From: Gonapodya prolifera JEL478
Taxonomy: Eukaryota > Monoblepharomycota > Monoblepharidomycetes > Monoblepharidales > Gonapodyaceae
DNA length: 64,000 nt
NCBI GenBank assembly: GCA_001574975.1
Contig: KQ965805.1
Coordinates: forward strand, 1 to 64,000
Direction of reading: 5' to 3'
Under the pieces are notes generated by a model. The model did not search any database. It was not told where the DNA came from and saw nothing but the letters and a program-made list of their open reading frames with translations. This document shows, in pieces, positions 1 through 10,488 of the stretch. Every line of letters starts with the position of its first letter. Positions within the stretch are counted from its first letter, which is position 1. The translations under genes were made by a program, and so were the position numbers.

Positions 1-455
1 ACTTGGGACTGCCGGCTACAAGTGTTGACTGCGAACGGTTGTTCTCTGAGGCGGGGGATATGATCACAGATAAGCGGAACCGCCTTGGAGCTGATATGAT
101 TTCGTCTACCATGTTGCTTCAATCAATGTTATTTACCAAAGTCACATCATAGATATACATTTTTCGCGGTGGGACCATTGTACGGAGGGGTTCGGTGGTG
201 TGCCTACTACAATTGATATCCAGTACTTATCAATTATAATATAATCCTCATTTGTGGTTTACATTAATCTGATAATGAAAACAGTGTTAGGAAGAAAATA
301 TGAACTATCAAACTGGTAACCCACTTCGGGTCGACCCGACGAACCTCGGGTCGGGCCAAGGCTCGACCCGAGGTTGGCCCGAAAGTTCTCTGACCCGAGT
401 CGGGCCGACCCGAAAGGTGCCTGGCCCGACCCGACCCGACCCGTCTGCAACACTA
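1..455 (+). mobile_element. 3' end of a hAT-family DNA transposon
   Basis: The window opens inside this element. It holds the end of the transposase (3-152), about 150 bp of AT-rich sequence, then a subterminal block (about 318-446) built from many direct and inverted copies of GGGTCGGG/CCCGACCC. Its right tip reads, on the minus strand, TAGTGTTGCAGACGGGTCGG, which resembles the short terminal inverted repeats of hAT elements. I place the tip at about 455. The 8 bp after it (456-463, TCCTCTTG) would be one copy of the target-site duplication; the other copy and the left end lie outside the window. Confidence 0.75.
3..152 (+). CDS. hAT transposase, C-terminal dimerisation region (partial)
   Basis: The frame is open from the left edge and stops at 150-152. 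The 49 residues include PATSVDCERLFSEAGDMIT followed by KRNRLGADM, the conserved core of the hAT C-terminal dimerisation domain (typically xSxxxERxFSxxG, then xKRxxLxxxxxxxLxxL). This domain mediates transposase oligomerisation. Everything upstream, including the BED finger and the DDE residues, lies outside the window, so intactness cannot be judged. Confidence 0.85.
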   Translation: MGLPATSVDCERLFSEAGDMITDKRNRLGADMISSTMLLQSMLFTKVTS

Positions 456-462
456 TCCTCTT

Positions 463-1815
463 GACGGTGTCGGCCGTCCTTGATCAATCGTCCCATCATA
501 TTCCATACCCATTCACCGACGTCTCGCCGCAACCTCTCTCACTCGACGTGCTTTTTGCGGTCTCACCCGACCGAGACCGTGTGACACGACCTCCGCTGCC
601 ACCTCGACGCTGTGACGTTGGTGCAGACGGAGGCGCAGGGAGCAGATGGGGAAGCAGGACGGAGGAGGCAGTCGAAGCTTTGAGAGAGGCGAGGAGAGAG
701 GAGGTCCACCGCAAAGTGGAGAGGGTCAGACGGGAGTTGGAGAGGGAGGACGTGACGACTGTGGGATATAATTGGTGAAGTCTGGGTGTGGAGTGCGAAG
801 TGTGTCGCTGAAGTGGTTGTGTGGTCGTCATGAGGTGTGTCAGTCGCTGAAGTGGTTGTGTGGTGGTCATTAGGTTTACCAAGGCCCAGGGTTGGGAAAA
901 TATTCAAGTGTGTGACGGTGTATGTTGCGTTGTGTGTGTATTCCGATGCATGTTGAGTTTCGGAGCTGTCTCGCACGAATTTCGAACCCGAATTCTTCAT
1001 CTGCGCCGACAAACCAATAACACATATAATCACACTCTTGACCTAGGGATTTTGTTGATGTTGTTTTCTGACGTCGACGGCCCTCAAAAATTTGAATCGT
1101 CACCCTCTTTCCCAGCAACAAGGTCTTCTACACGTAAACTCATCAAGGCTACGCATGCAAGAACTCGATGTTTCGCACCACCGCCATACGCACCAAGGAG
1201 TACCAACACAGACACTTCTGTTCCAGAGTAAAACGCGTACGTGCGAAGGAACAAACCATGTGTCAAACTTGTCCGTCGCCACCCGTCCACCACCCCACGC
1301 GCCGCCACCCGCCTGACAGTTATTAAGGACGTGCCTGGAACCCGAGCATGCAAGTGTTGTCGGTGGGACGCGGGGGCGTCCATGTGGCATGTGGCATGTC
1401 GCGTGTGCCAGGCAAGGGCAATGGACGAAAAACGATGCGGACGCGACAGCGACCAGGGCTGGCCCTCTTCTCCACCGCTCTCGAGGTACAGTACCGACTG
1501 ACGCGGCCGTGACCTACCGACCATTAGCACCATCGCCCACCATGCCAGGTTGGCCAGCCAGGGTCGGTTCAAGAGGGGGGGTAGGTGCATCACGTACGCT
1601 GCAGTATAAATGAAGACTCGCACGCCGCGATAAGGACGTCTGACACTTGGAGGGTGGACACCTCGCGACCGTTGTACAGTAGGCGATGGACACTGAGCAG
1701 CCGCGGACCAAGGACGGCACGGAGACCACGCGCAGGCAAAGTGGGAGAAGGAGCAGGAGCAGGAGTAGGAGCAGATACACATGTATTGGACACACACAGG
1801 CAGGACGCAGACGGT
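463..1815. other. Stretch without a supportable gene
   Basis: Several overlapping reading frames of 60-240 codons exist on both strands, but none gives a recognisable domain or a clean exon set. A charged 3' segment of a plus-strand frame (about 655-778, rich in EEAVEALREARREE-like heptads) could be a small coiled-coil protein, with low confidence. Two imperfect 39-bp tandem copies beginning TCGCTGAAGTGGTTGTGTGG lie at 805-843 and 844-875. A TATAAAT motif is at about 1606. Confidence 0.4.
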
Positions 1816-2759
1816 CTACTTCTTCTTTGGTTGTTCCTCCTTCTCGGCGCCGCCGATGGCCCAGTCGATGAGTGCTGAGGACGGATGCGTGAGCGTGATT
1901 ATGAGGGTGAAGGAGGGAGAGTGCAAGGGGAGAAGGGGAGAGTGATTTTCGAGAGAGGGGGGAAAGTGAAGATGGAAGAGATAAGGGATGAGGGTGGAGA
2001 AAAGAAGATGTGATTGATGATGCGAGAGAGCGATGAGAAGGTGAAGATGGAAGGAGGGGTAATAAGCACGTGGAGTGAACAGTCGACAAGGACGGGACAA
2101 GAGAGACTCACCCTCTGGAGAGTACCTGTACGATTCGGAGTCGATAATGACTGTCGACGTCCCGCGCAAGTGCGATGGTTGATGAAGAAGAAGGAGTCGT
2201 CAAAGAACATGGTCAAGGTGAGTGATGTTTGATCTGCATCCACCACTCCCCCCTCCCCCCCCCCCCCCCCCCCCCCCGCGGGTAGTTCGCCTCCAACGGA
2301 CAGCCTGGTCAGCGCTGCGCGCTTAGACCTCGGGCTCCCTCCTCCGGCCTTGACAGGCCTCCGTCGGTCCCGTCTGCTCGCAGGCCTATATAGCTCGAAC
2401 CCCCACCCCCACCCCCACAAACTCACGCCCTGGGTTCGCGTCTGCAAACTTCTTATCCTTCCACGCTGCGTAAGCGACGCGGGCCTCCTCGACAAGGAGG
2501 TCGTACTCGCGCTTTGTCTCGTTGTCCGCGCGCTCCTTGACAAAGGAGCGCAGGGAGAGGTCCTTTGAGAAACCGTAGTAGGCGCCGAATGCGAGTGCCG
2601 ACCAGCGGAGGTACTGCGTGGGGTGGGGTGTTGGGGATTGGGGGGGAGTTGGAGTCGGGGAGGGAGGGCAGAAGGACGTTGGCATGGCCGGAAGGGGGTG
2701 AAAAAAGCCGCCATCAGACGTACGTTGACCGTTGCGTAGTTGACAATCGGGTTCGCCAT
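1816..2759 (-). CDS. ATP synthase subunit e, mitochondrial (ATP5ME/Tim11-like)
   Basis: Small subunit of the membrane part of mitochondrial F1Fo-ATP synthase; in fungi subunit e sits at the dimer interface with subunit g and helps shape cristae. Four exons join in frame: 2759-2724, 2613-2427, 2150-2112 and 1874-1816, giving 106 residues. The N-terminus MANPIVNYATVN leads into YLRWSALAFGAYYGF, the single membrane helix of the family with its GxxxG-like small residues. A charged helix (KERADNETKREYDLLVEEAR) follows, and then a fungal-type tail SPEALIDWAIGG with a lysine-rich end. Splice sites are GT-AG. The start is 118 bp from the divergent BSD gene, so the two probably share a promoter region. 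Intron 2 (2426-2151) carries a dispersed repeat and a run of 23 C. Identification rests on family pattern, not on a search. Confidence 0.8.
2255..2277. repeat. Homopolymer tract of 23 C (G on the gene strand)
   Basis: Unbroken run of 23 cytosines, preceded by further C-rich sequence from about 2248. It lies inside intron 2 of the ATP synthase subunit e gene. Such tracts are slippage-prone in replication and in sequencing, so its true length is uncertain. Confidence 0.9.
2277..2400 (-). repeat. Dispersed intron repeat, copy A (sense to host gene)
   Basis: Read on the minus strand, the coding strand of the host gene, this contains GGAGGGAGCCCGAGG, then TCTAAGCGCGCAGCGCTGACC and later GGAGGCGAACTACC. 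The same ordered blocks occur in copies B and C (3212-3500, 3720-3845) and in diverged form in copy D (29895-30110). It lies in intron 2 of the subunit e gene, roughly 30-150 nt after the donor. Confidence 0.7.
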
Positions 2760-2877
2760 TGTGATTGCACTCGGAGAGGCGAGGAGTGTGTGCTGAAAAG
2801 AGTCAGCCCGTGCACACAACTAATCTGGCACACCCACCTGGGAGAACGGAGCCAAGTGAGAGGACGCAGCACAGACA

Positions 2878-4840
2878 ATGCAGATTGGCAGCTGGTTCGC
2901 GACGCCCGAGTTTGCTGCGGTGGGAGACAGAGTCAAGAGCACGTGGAGTAAGGTGGCAGAGCAGGTTGCCAGCGTGTCCAAGGTGGGGTTATTCTCAGCT
3001 GCAGTGTTGCTAGTCACAGAAAGGAGCAACACCATCACCCGCTTCAGATCGTGGAGAAGGAGATCGAAGACGAGCTCAAGTCCAGCAAGCAGGCTGTCCC
3101 CGCGCCTGCTGAAACTCCAGAAACGGCACAGGCCCAACTGCCATGGGACCACGTCGACCCTGCAATGCGTGACCCGCTCAAACGGCAGGTCCTGCTTCTC
3201 TCTCAGGTAAGTCTCCTCGGGGGGCGAGCAGTCCGACCGGAGCGAGCAACGCGAGCGGAGGGAGGACTCCGAGGCCTAAGCGCGATAGCGCTGACCGAGG
3301 CGTCCGCCGGAGGCGAATGATCTATGCGCGAAGCGCGAATGACACACGCGGAGCGAGCATTGGACCGAGGAGTCCGCCGGAGGCGAATGATCCATGCGCG
3401 AAGCACGAACGTCCCACGCGCTGCGTATTCCTCCGCCAGAGGCGAATGTGATCTGCGCGGAGCGCGAATGACGCAGCGCGAAGCGTATATTCGCGTTCCA
3501 ACCAGAGCAACTTGGAAACTTGTAGGAACCACGAAACCTCACAATCGACCCACACACTGCCGACGACGACGCGCCCTTTGACATGTCGGCGCACTGGCCG
3601 CTTGCGAGAACGATGCTGGAGCAAGACCCCACTCTGTCGGAGCTCAGGTTCCAGTTGGTCCCAAAAGTCGTCAAGGAGGAGGTCTTTTGGAGGAACTACT
3701 TTTACAGAGTTGGGTGGGTAGTCGAGCGCAGTGAGCGAAGCGAGACCTGCGACCGACGGAAGCCTGCCATGGCCGGAGGAAGGAGCTCGAGGCCTAAGCG
3801 CGAAGCGCGAATGACCCACGTGGAGAGAGTATTGGACCGAGGAGTATGTGTCACGCCTGCTGTTATTAGACGTTGGATATGTGTCGTGCCTGGTGTCACT
3901 GGACGCTGGTTATTGGGGGTCGGATGCTAATTTGGGCACTGATCCTTTGTCCTTGGTCATTCGGCATGAATTCGCGGACGTTCGACCGCTGCCCTCTTGT
4001 CGCGACACCAAACCGCACCACCACTCCTGCAGCCTAATCCAAAAAGCTCTCGCCGAACCGTACCAACCAACCCGCCACCACCGGGGACTGTCCAACCCTG
4101 CTCCTACTTCTGCTCCTACTTCTGCTCCCTCCTCTTTGTCCGCCTTTCCTTCTTCCTCCACTCCTTCCCCCGCCATCCCCCCCACATCCACCCCCACCTC
4201 CCCTCTCCGCATCCAACCCACCCACCCACACGACACCCCCGCAACAGCGATACCCAAATCTCCTGCGCCTCCTCCGGTAGACCACATCACAGCCGCGATC
4301 GAGTCGGCGCTGAGCGGCGAAGGGTGGGACGACGAATTGGATCGGGAGTTGGAGGTGGGCGTGGGGGAGGATGATGGTGAGTTGGGGAGGGGTACTGTGT
4401 GTGTGTGTGTGTGTGTGTGTGTTGGGGGTGGGGTTAATTGTTGGTCGGAGGGTGGAAGAGGGTGGGTGTGGAGGTGACGGAGTAGACGGGCCGAAGAGAG
4501 GGATGACACAGTTCGAGAGTGGAGGGCTTGAGCTGTGGAGCTTGTGGGCGGACCTAAATCCGATTCATAGTCAAGGAGCGAGGTCGGGGTCGGAGTTGGC
4601 AAGTTGGGGTGCGGGAGATCATAAGAAAGTGGGAGCGCTGGGCAGGCATGGCGCTCTTGAACGGGCCTGAAGCTGGAGTGAAGGATGGGGAACTGGATTG
4701 GCCGTGTCACTACGGTTTACGCGATCCTAATCCCTCCTATACCTCTCCCCTCCCCGCCGTCCTTCTTCTCAGTGAAACTGCACGACGGGTGGGAAGACGA
4801 ACTCAAGCAGATGCTCGAGCAGGAGCAGCCTTCTGCATAA
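2878..4840 (+). CDS. BSD-domain protein (SYAP1/Dos2-like)
   Basis: Five exons join in frame: 2878-2982, 3048-3206, 3526-3713, 4033-4376 and 4773-4840, giving 287 residues. The N-terminal part (MQIGSWFATPEFAAVGDRVK) is typical of BSD proteins of the SYAP1 type. The BSD domain spans exons 2-4: VLLLSQ, then FDMSAHWPLARTMLEQDP, RFQLVPKVVKEEVFWRNYFY with its invariant FWRNYF core, and LIQKAL. A Pro/Ser/Thr-rich linker follows, and the protein ends in a short acidic segment with WEDELKQML. In other fungi Dos2-type proteins are cytoplasmic; the molecular role here is unknown. Introns 2 and 3 carry copies B and C of the dispersed repeat, and intron 4 has a (GT)n microsatellite. It is divergent from subunit e. 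Confidence 0.8.
3212..3500 (+). repeat. Dispersed intron repeat, copy B (internally repeated)
   Basis: It fills most of BSD-gene intron 2 (3207-3525), beginning directly after the GTAAGT donor. The blocks in order are GCGAGCGGAGGGAGGACTCC, GAGGCCTAAGCGCGATAGCG, CTGACCGAGGCGTCCGCCGG and AGGCGAATGATC. A second round follows with GCGCGAAGCGCGAATGACAC, GACCGAGGAGTCCGCCGGAG and GCGAATGATCCATGCGCGAA. The orientation is that of the gene. CGCGAAGCGCG-type palindromes recur within it. Confidence 0.75.
3720..3845 (+). repeat. Dispersed intron repeat, copy C
   Basis: It starts a few bases after the donor of BSD-gene intron 3 (3714-4032). It shares GGAGGAAGGAGCTCGAGGCC, TAAGCGCGAAGCGCGAATGA and GACCGAGGAGT with copy B in the same order and orientation, then gives way to unrelated intron sequence. 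Confidence 0.75.
4395..4422. repeat. (GT)n microsatellite
   Basis: About 13-14 GT units inside the last intron of the BSD gene, followed by GTTGGGGGTGG. Confidence 0.9.
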
Positions 4841-5217
4841 CCACCGCCGTTGGCACTCCTCAGGATCTTCCCACGACGGGAAGGCCGCATGGTACGGCAG
4901 CACAGCTCATCATACCTCGTTCGCAAAACCAGTATATTAGATTCGACAGAGTGATTTGTACATTGTTAATGGCCATGCGCGTCTGACCTCCTGTTCCGAT
5001 TTCCGAGCCAGACCGTTTGTGCAAAAGGTGTGGAGCATGGTGGCCAGTGGCCAAACAAAGGAATGCATAAATCAACGTTGCCAACACCGCGTCTCCTTTT
5101 CTGTTTCGCGCTGCTGATGCTCCAGGCTATTACAAGGTTGGCGGGTTTGCTGGGCGAGTAAACTGTGACAGAATCCCCCATAAACGGTACGATGACGTCG
5201 TAAACAGGTCTTTTACA
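4841..5217. other. Intergenic stretch holding twin-repeat copy 1
   Basis: No gene recognised. Positions about 4912-4985 hold CCTCGTTCGCAA, CCAGTAT and CAGAGTGATTTGTACATTG in the same order as at 10491-10563. Both copies are on the plus strand within about 75 bp downstream of a stop codon of an unrelated gene (BSD protein here, M28 peptidase there). Confidence 0.6.
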
Positions 5218-5469
5218 ATGTCATTCAAACTTAGTGCCACAGGATTTGCCACCTCCTTGTGCGGTGCCATCGCAAATATACTTGTGAGTTCTGTAGCGCT
5301 ATTTGTCTTGTTTCATGGTGCATCTCTTTCTCACGCAACGTCATATTGCAAATATAACAACCATCGCTGCAAAACGGGATACTACGATGCTATTGAGGCC
5401 GAATCAAAGCAAGAGCTGGATAAAATGAACGCCATCTTTAAACGAGTGGCGGGGTTGAGGAAGCTATAA
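5218..5469 (+). CDS. Small putative membrane or secreted protein, 83 aa
   Basis: Single-exon frame from an ATG. I do not recognise it. Residues about 8-42 are hydrophobic (LCGAIANILVSSVALFVLF), consistent with a signal anchor or one membrane helix. A short Cys-containing stretch (YCKYNNHRCK) follows, and the C-terminus is a charged amphipathic helix (ESKQELDKMNAIFKRV). It lies convergent to the decayed kinase-TPR gene. It could be chance, but the hydrophobic/charged layout is protein-like. Confidence 0.35.
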   Translation: MSFKLSATGFATSLCGAIANILVSSVALFVLFHGASLSHATSYCKYNNHRCKTGYYDAIEAESKQELDKMNAIFKRVAGLRKL

Positions 5470-5712
5470 TCGGAATAATATTGTAACGTATTATTGTGAT
5501 TATTAGATACTTGTATTAGATGCAGCCTCTTTACGTGAGAAACCAATCGCTAACGCCAGAGCGCAACTGTACCTGAGAGCTGGGTGCCAGTTTGCACAGT
5601 GCTTTGTTGTGCTGTGATCGTACAGAGTTTCATAAACAAGAAAATTATGACACTGATTTTTAAATAGGCAAACATGAGCACACGCCACGGCAACTCCCAG
5701 CCAAGTGGTGTT

Positions 5713-8624
5713 CTACACAGTATTTCTTTTGAGCACTGTGTTGTAAAAGTCGCTGAAAACAGTATTACTCCTAATCATTGTAGAGATGTTCATTTGCTGC
5801 TGGCGCTTCTGTACCATCACAAGTGCATCCTGCGATGCAAGCTGGTCTGGGTGGTCCTCATCAAGCGTGCATCGTCGGATCACAACAACATGCGGAAGAA
5901 GTGCAACTGTCTTGTCCATCTCCCCTTGGTCTTGGTACGCCAAAGCAAGGTTTTGTCGCAACGTTAGCCGAGATGGGTGGTCCTCGGCAAGGGTGCATCT
6001 TAACGGCAACCTCCAGTACCGCAACTGCCCTATCCACCTCTCCCTGCGCCTGATACGCCAGTGCAAGGTTGTTCTGCGAGCCGGGATGGGTGGTTTTCTG
6101 ACAGCGTGCGTTCTCGGATTGCAGCAATATGTTCAAGCAGGACAACCGCGTTGCCCACCTCTCCATGCTCTTGGTATGCCAAAGCAAGGTCATTCTGTGA
6201 TGTCAGGCGGTCTGGGTGGTCGTCCGCCAGCGTTCGTTGGCGGATCTCCAAAACACGTTCCAAAAGAGCGACAGTCTTGCCTACCTCGCCATGCGCGCGC
6301 TATGCACTTCCAAGGTTGTGCTGCGACGCCAACAGGGATGGGTGGTCCTCAGCAAGGGCGCACTCTCGGATTGCTACAATACGCTTCAATAGTGCAACAC
6401 CCTTGCCCACCTGACCTTGGGCCTGATACGCTATTGCAAGATTGTTCTGAGATGCAAGGCGTTCTGGGTGGTCGTCCGCCAGTGTGCGTTCTCGGATTGC
6501 AACCGCATGCTCCAATAGTGCAACAGCTTTGTCAACCTCTCCGTGTGCCTGTAACGCCATGGCAAGCATTTTCTAAGACGCAGGCGGTCTGGGTGGTCTT
6601 CAGCCTCAATACGGCCTCGGACTGTAACAGCATGCTCCAGTAGCGGAAGTGCCTTCTCCACTTGCCCATGGACCAGACATGCCATCGCAAGTGCTTGTTG
6701 TGATGCCAGGTTATTAGGGTGGTCCTCGGCCGTGCGTTCTTGGATAGTGACGACATGCTCCAGCAGCGCAACTGCTTTTGCCACCTGACCATGTTTTTGG
6801 TAAACTACAGCAAGCAGCTCCTGTGAATCCAACAAGTCCCGGTGGTCTTCACCCAGAGTCTTTTCTCTGATTGCCTCAACTTGCTCCAGCAGCAAAACTG
6901 CCATGCCAACCTTTCCATGGGCCTGGTATGCGTTTGCGAGGTTATGCTTCAGCTTCAGACAGTCCGGGTGGTCTGGAGGAAGTGTGCTTTCTTGAAGAGC
7001 GTCGGCTTGCTCCAGCAGCTGGACAGCTTTGCCAGTGTTTACACTAACGCCGTGGCCGTCCATGTACCAACCTGCCAGCCTGATTAGCGCATCAACATGT
7101 CCATTTGATGCGCCCCTCTCACACCACTCCGCGGCGTGCTCAAGAGATCTATCAAGGACACCAAGGCCATTGCAGTAGTACCACGCAAGACGTTCTTGTG
7201 CCGCCGGGTCACCCATTTCAGCAGTACTCCTGAACAACTGTGATGCTCTGTCGAGATCGCGAGTGTCTGCCGCCTCCCTGGCAAGGTCCACAAGAGCTGC
7301 AGCATTTAGTTCAGGGTTGATGTCAAGCATGGGGTGCGACAAGAGTGCGTCGAGCTCAGGGCTGCCAAGCGACTCAATCAACTAATTGAATGGCACATTC
7401 ACGAGCGATCAGGGGTGATCACTCACACCTTGACCGCAAGTACGGCTTTGATTTCCGAAAAGCTGGGACGCTGCTCCGGTTCCTGGTGCCAGCATTGCTC
7501 CATGAGACCTCGGAGCCATTTTGGCATAACTGCCGGACCAGGCTCCCACTCCAGAAGAGGCCGCAGGCTACCTTTGCAATTGCATCGCGACACAACTTCC
7601 AGTTCTTCTTGAGTCAACATCGGGCTGAACTGTGGGTACAACGTTTGAAGTGTCCACATCTACGATGGTGTTTTATCCAATCAAGGATCTTGGGACATAA
7701 TTCCCGATAGCACTCACAGAGAAGATGGTAATGCCAAAGCGTAGAAGTCATCTTTCATTGTTGTACCCTCTCCCAAAAGCCGCTCTGGCGACATGTACTT
7801 TGCCGTACCCGATCGCGACCCTGTGACCGTGACATTGTCTCTTTGTGCATCCAACGTTTCAATCAGAAGCGTCAAATTGACGGCGCTATCAGCGGGTTCC
7901 TACGCGATTTTCAAAAAATTCTCAGTGTCTCATAACGTGATAGAAATTTGCTCGCATTGGAACATGTACTCACCAGCGTTCCGCGGTCCATCTTGGAGAA
8001 CCCGAAGTCTGTCACGACACCACGCCCATGACGATCAACAAGTATCTGCTCAGGTTTGAGGTCCGCGTGAACTACTTTGCGATTGTGCAGGTAGTCCATT
8101 CCTTCGGCAATGTCACGGAGCTGTGAGTGTGGAGTAAGGCTCAGTCACGAAAAGTTGGACTTGAGCTCCGACCAGGAACGAACCAGACCGAGCGTCTTCG
8201 CATTTCTCTTGGGACCGGGTGGGAATCGTCGGAGATAGATTTTACCGTCACCATTCTCCATGACCGGGGAAAGGAATCGCCACTCTGCCTATGGTGATGA
8301 TGGCAAAGAGGGGGAGAACTCTAGGCGAGGACATGTTGTACCAGATCCGAGCCCCCCTGTTGAATTGCTGTCCAAGCAGGCGGAGCATTTGGTGCAAAAG
8401 TGAGTGTCGCAAATCATCGACCGTTGTCAATGGCGTACCTTTTTACTGTAGCCTTCCATGAACCGTACTGTTTTCACAGCGACATCAATCTGGCCCTGCC
8501 AGATTCCACGCACAGCGGTACCGACACCGCCCCCATCCACCTTTTCGTCTGTGAGTTGAACTTCGTACTCTTGCACTTCCCAAAGTTTCCATTGACCTGG
8601 AAGTTCCTCGCGGTCAATTTCCAT
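5713..8624 (-). pseudogene. Protein kinase with Sel1 and kinesin-light-chain-type TPR repeats, frameshifted
   Basis: Reading from 8624 downward, the kinase domain starts with a Gly-rich region (GGGVGTAVRGIWQGQ) and VAVKTV. It continues through the hinge-like VMENGDGKIYL, the catalytic loop [12 protein letters not shown] (Asn replaced by Gln), TDFG, the APE-like YMSPERLL and the C-lobe WLRGLMEQCWHQEPEQRPSF. Next come two Sel1-like repeats (about 7300-7080: AQERLAWYYCNGLGV and DALIRLAGWYMDGHGV), then about eight 42-residue repeats of the form LLEHAVAIRERTLADDHPER plus LASQNNLAxAYQAQGxV. The frame changes near positions 8300 and 7727 and at least three times in the TPR part (about 6590-6000), where homology continues in another frame. 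This is either a decaying gene or a region of indel errors. The family would be a cytosolic signalling kinase with a protein-interaction tail. Confidence 0.7.
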
Positions 8625-8773
8625 TGAGACGACGCGACGCGATCGCGAGAGGTGTGGGGTTTCTGAGGCGTTCTTCACGTAGGCCGGCGCCGGGCAAGTG
8701 GAATGGAGTTGTGTTGTTTCCGTTTGGAACTGCGGCCGGGAGGGTTTGAACCCACAACTCAGTCCACACAAAA

Positions 8774-10434
8774 ATGCGACGGGTAGCTCTTCTGGCCATA
8801 CTCTCACTTTTTTCTTTCGCCACTGTAAAGTCATGGCCCACCGCTCATCCACCGCTGCTCGACCTCTCTGACAGTTCAGCCGACGATCGAGAGCTGATTG
8901 CCCAGCGCCCCGTTGGGGTTGAGCCATGGGGCCCGCGTCTCATTCAGCTTGAGGACGGCGCTGCTCCAGTCTCGATGACGGAAGAGGAGATTCTCGATCT
9001 TATTCGCGCCAAGCGCAAGTTGTGAGTCTACTGCTCAGGGTCGGATCGTTAAAGAACACGTTTGACGCAGCTTCACCAGCATGGACGTCACAGAGTGGCC
9101 TAGCGATGTTGAAACTTCGGTCTGGAAGTCGCCCTCTGATATTAGCCCGGCTTCCAACGACACCCCCAAACTCCACTACCAGCCGATTCTTAAAGGCATA
9201 TTCTCCAATATATCGGAGGATGCGTGTCGAACATTTTTGACAAAGTTTTCGTCCTTCCCAACTCGCTATTTCCGGTCTCAGTCGGGAGTGGACTCTGCCA
9301 AGTGGTTGCTCTCGGAAATCACGAAACTCGCCGACGAACGATCGAACAAAGAATCCGTGAAAGTCACCGTACATACCATCGCGAATAGTTTTTCTCAGCC
9401 GAACATTGTCGCCAGGATTGAGAAAGCCCAGAACGAAAACAAAGGAGTATCTGCTAGTGCAAAACAACCAATCGTGGTTGTTTCAGCACACCAGGATTCG
9501 ATAAACCAGTGGTGAGTTCCTCACTGTGTATGAAGCACGTAAAATGATATGCTGATGGGCACGTCACTTAAACAAGGAATCCATGGTTTGGTCGTGCACC
9601 GGGTGCAGACGATGACGGCTCTGGAAGCACCACGCTCCACGAAGCATTCTCAGTTTACACGAAGGCCGGACTCGTCCCTGAAATTCCCATTGAATTTCAC
9701 TGGTACGCTGGTGAAGAGGGTGGACTCCTTGGAAGTCAAACTGTGGTGTCGGCTTACAAGAAGAAGGGCGCTGCTGTTCGCGGAGTGCTCCACATTGACA
9801 TGGCGGGCTGGACCGGCGAAGCCAACGGGAAGAAGGAGGTTATCGGTATTGGGCAAGTGAGTCTAGGAGTTGCGAGGTGGAATCGTCGGAACGCTCGAAT
9901 CAAAAGTATCCTGTTCTTCAGGATTTCATTGACCCAAGCTTGACAAAGTTTATGGAGTCGCTTGTGGTACGTCATCTATTTGTATCAGTGTTTTGAAAGG
10001 GCGACACGCTACACCGCTGTTTTCGGTTCCTTGTCGAAGGATGAATACCTTACAATTCCACACGTTCCAACTGAATGTGGATATGCCTGCAGTGATCATG
10101 CCAGCTGGACGAAAGCGGGATATCCGGTAAGTGCCGCTTACCTTCCTCCCAGCTTGCTGTCGGGGTCGCACGTTCAATGATCCAATGACCATGGGTAATT
10201 ACAACAGGCGGTGTTTCCATTTGAGTCAACCTTCAAGGATTCGAATCCGTATATCCACACTACAAAGGTAAGTACTGACCCGATAAGTTCTATCACATAT
10301 CAGCCGGCAATCGAACTTACGGTTGTCAATCAAACCAGGACTCTATTGAGCAGATCTCATTTTCCCACATTGCTCAACATGTCCGCTTGGTGCTATCTTT
10401 TCTAGTTGAGCTTGGTGGTCTCGCAGACAGTTGA
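8774..10434 (+). CDS. Secreted M28 aminopeptidase (leucine aminopeptidase type)
   Basis: Seven exons join in frame: 8774-9021, 9071-9511, 9577-9856, 9922-9966, 10040-10126, 10208-10267 and 10339-10434, giving 418 residues. The N-terminus [20 protein letters not shown] is a signal peptide, followed by a propeptide-like region. All five zinc ligands of family M28 are visible: His in VVVSAHQDS, Asp in PGADDDGSG, the Glu pair in [11 protein letters not shown] (catalytic Glu plus ligand), Asp in LHIDMAG and His in CSDHASW. The ECGYACSD cysteine pair matches fungal LAP enzymes. The expected role is extracellular or vacuolar removal of N-terminal residues from peptides. It is divergent from the kinase-TPR gene (149 bp apart). 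No lesion seen. Confidence 0.92.
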
Positions 10435-10488
10435 CCTCGTTCATGTCTGCGTTGCTTAACGCCGTGAATGTGCAACGGACCACTTTAA

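Noticed and set aside
1084-1797. Minus-strand frame of 237 codons
   Set aside because: Composition is Cys/Arg/Ser-rich with no domain, and several other frames of similar quality overlap it; likely chance.
3203-3819. Long minus-strand frames across the BSD introns
   Set aside because: They only translate the GC-rich intron repeat (ASRMDHSPPADSS-type cycling peptides) and are not genes.
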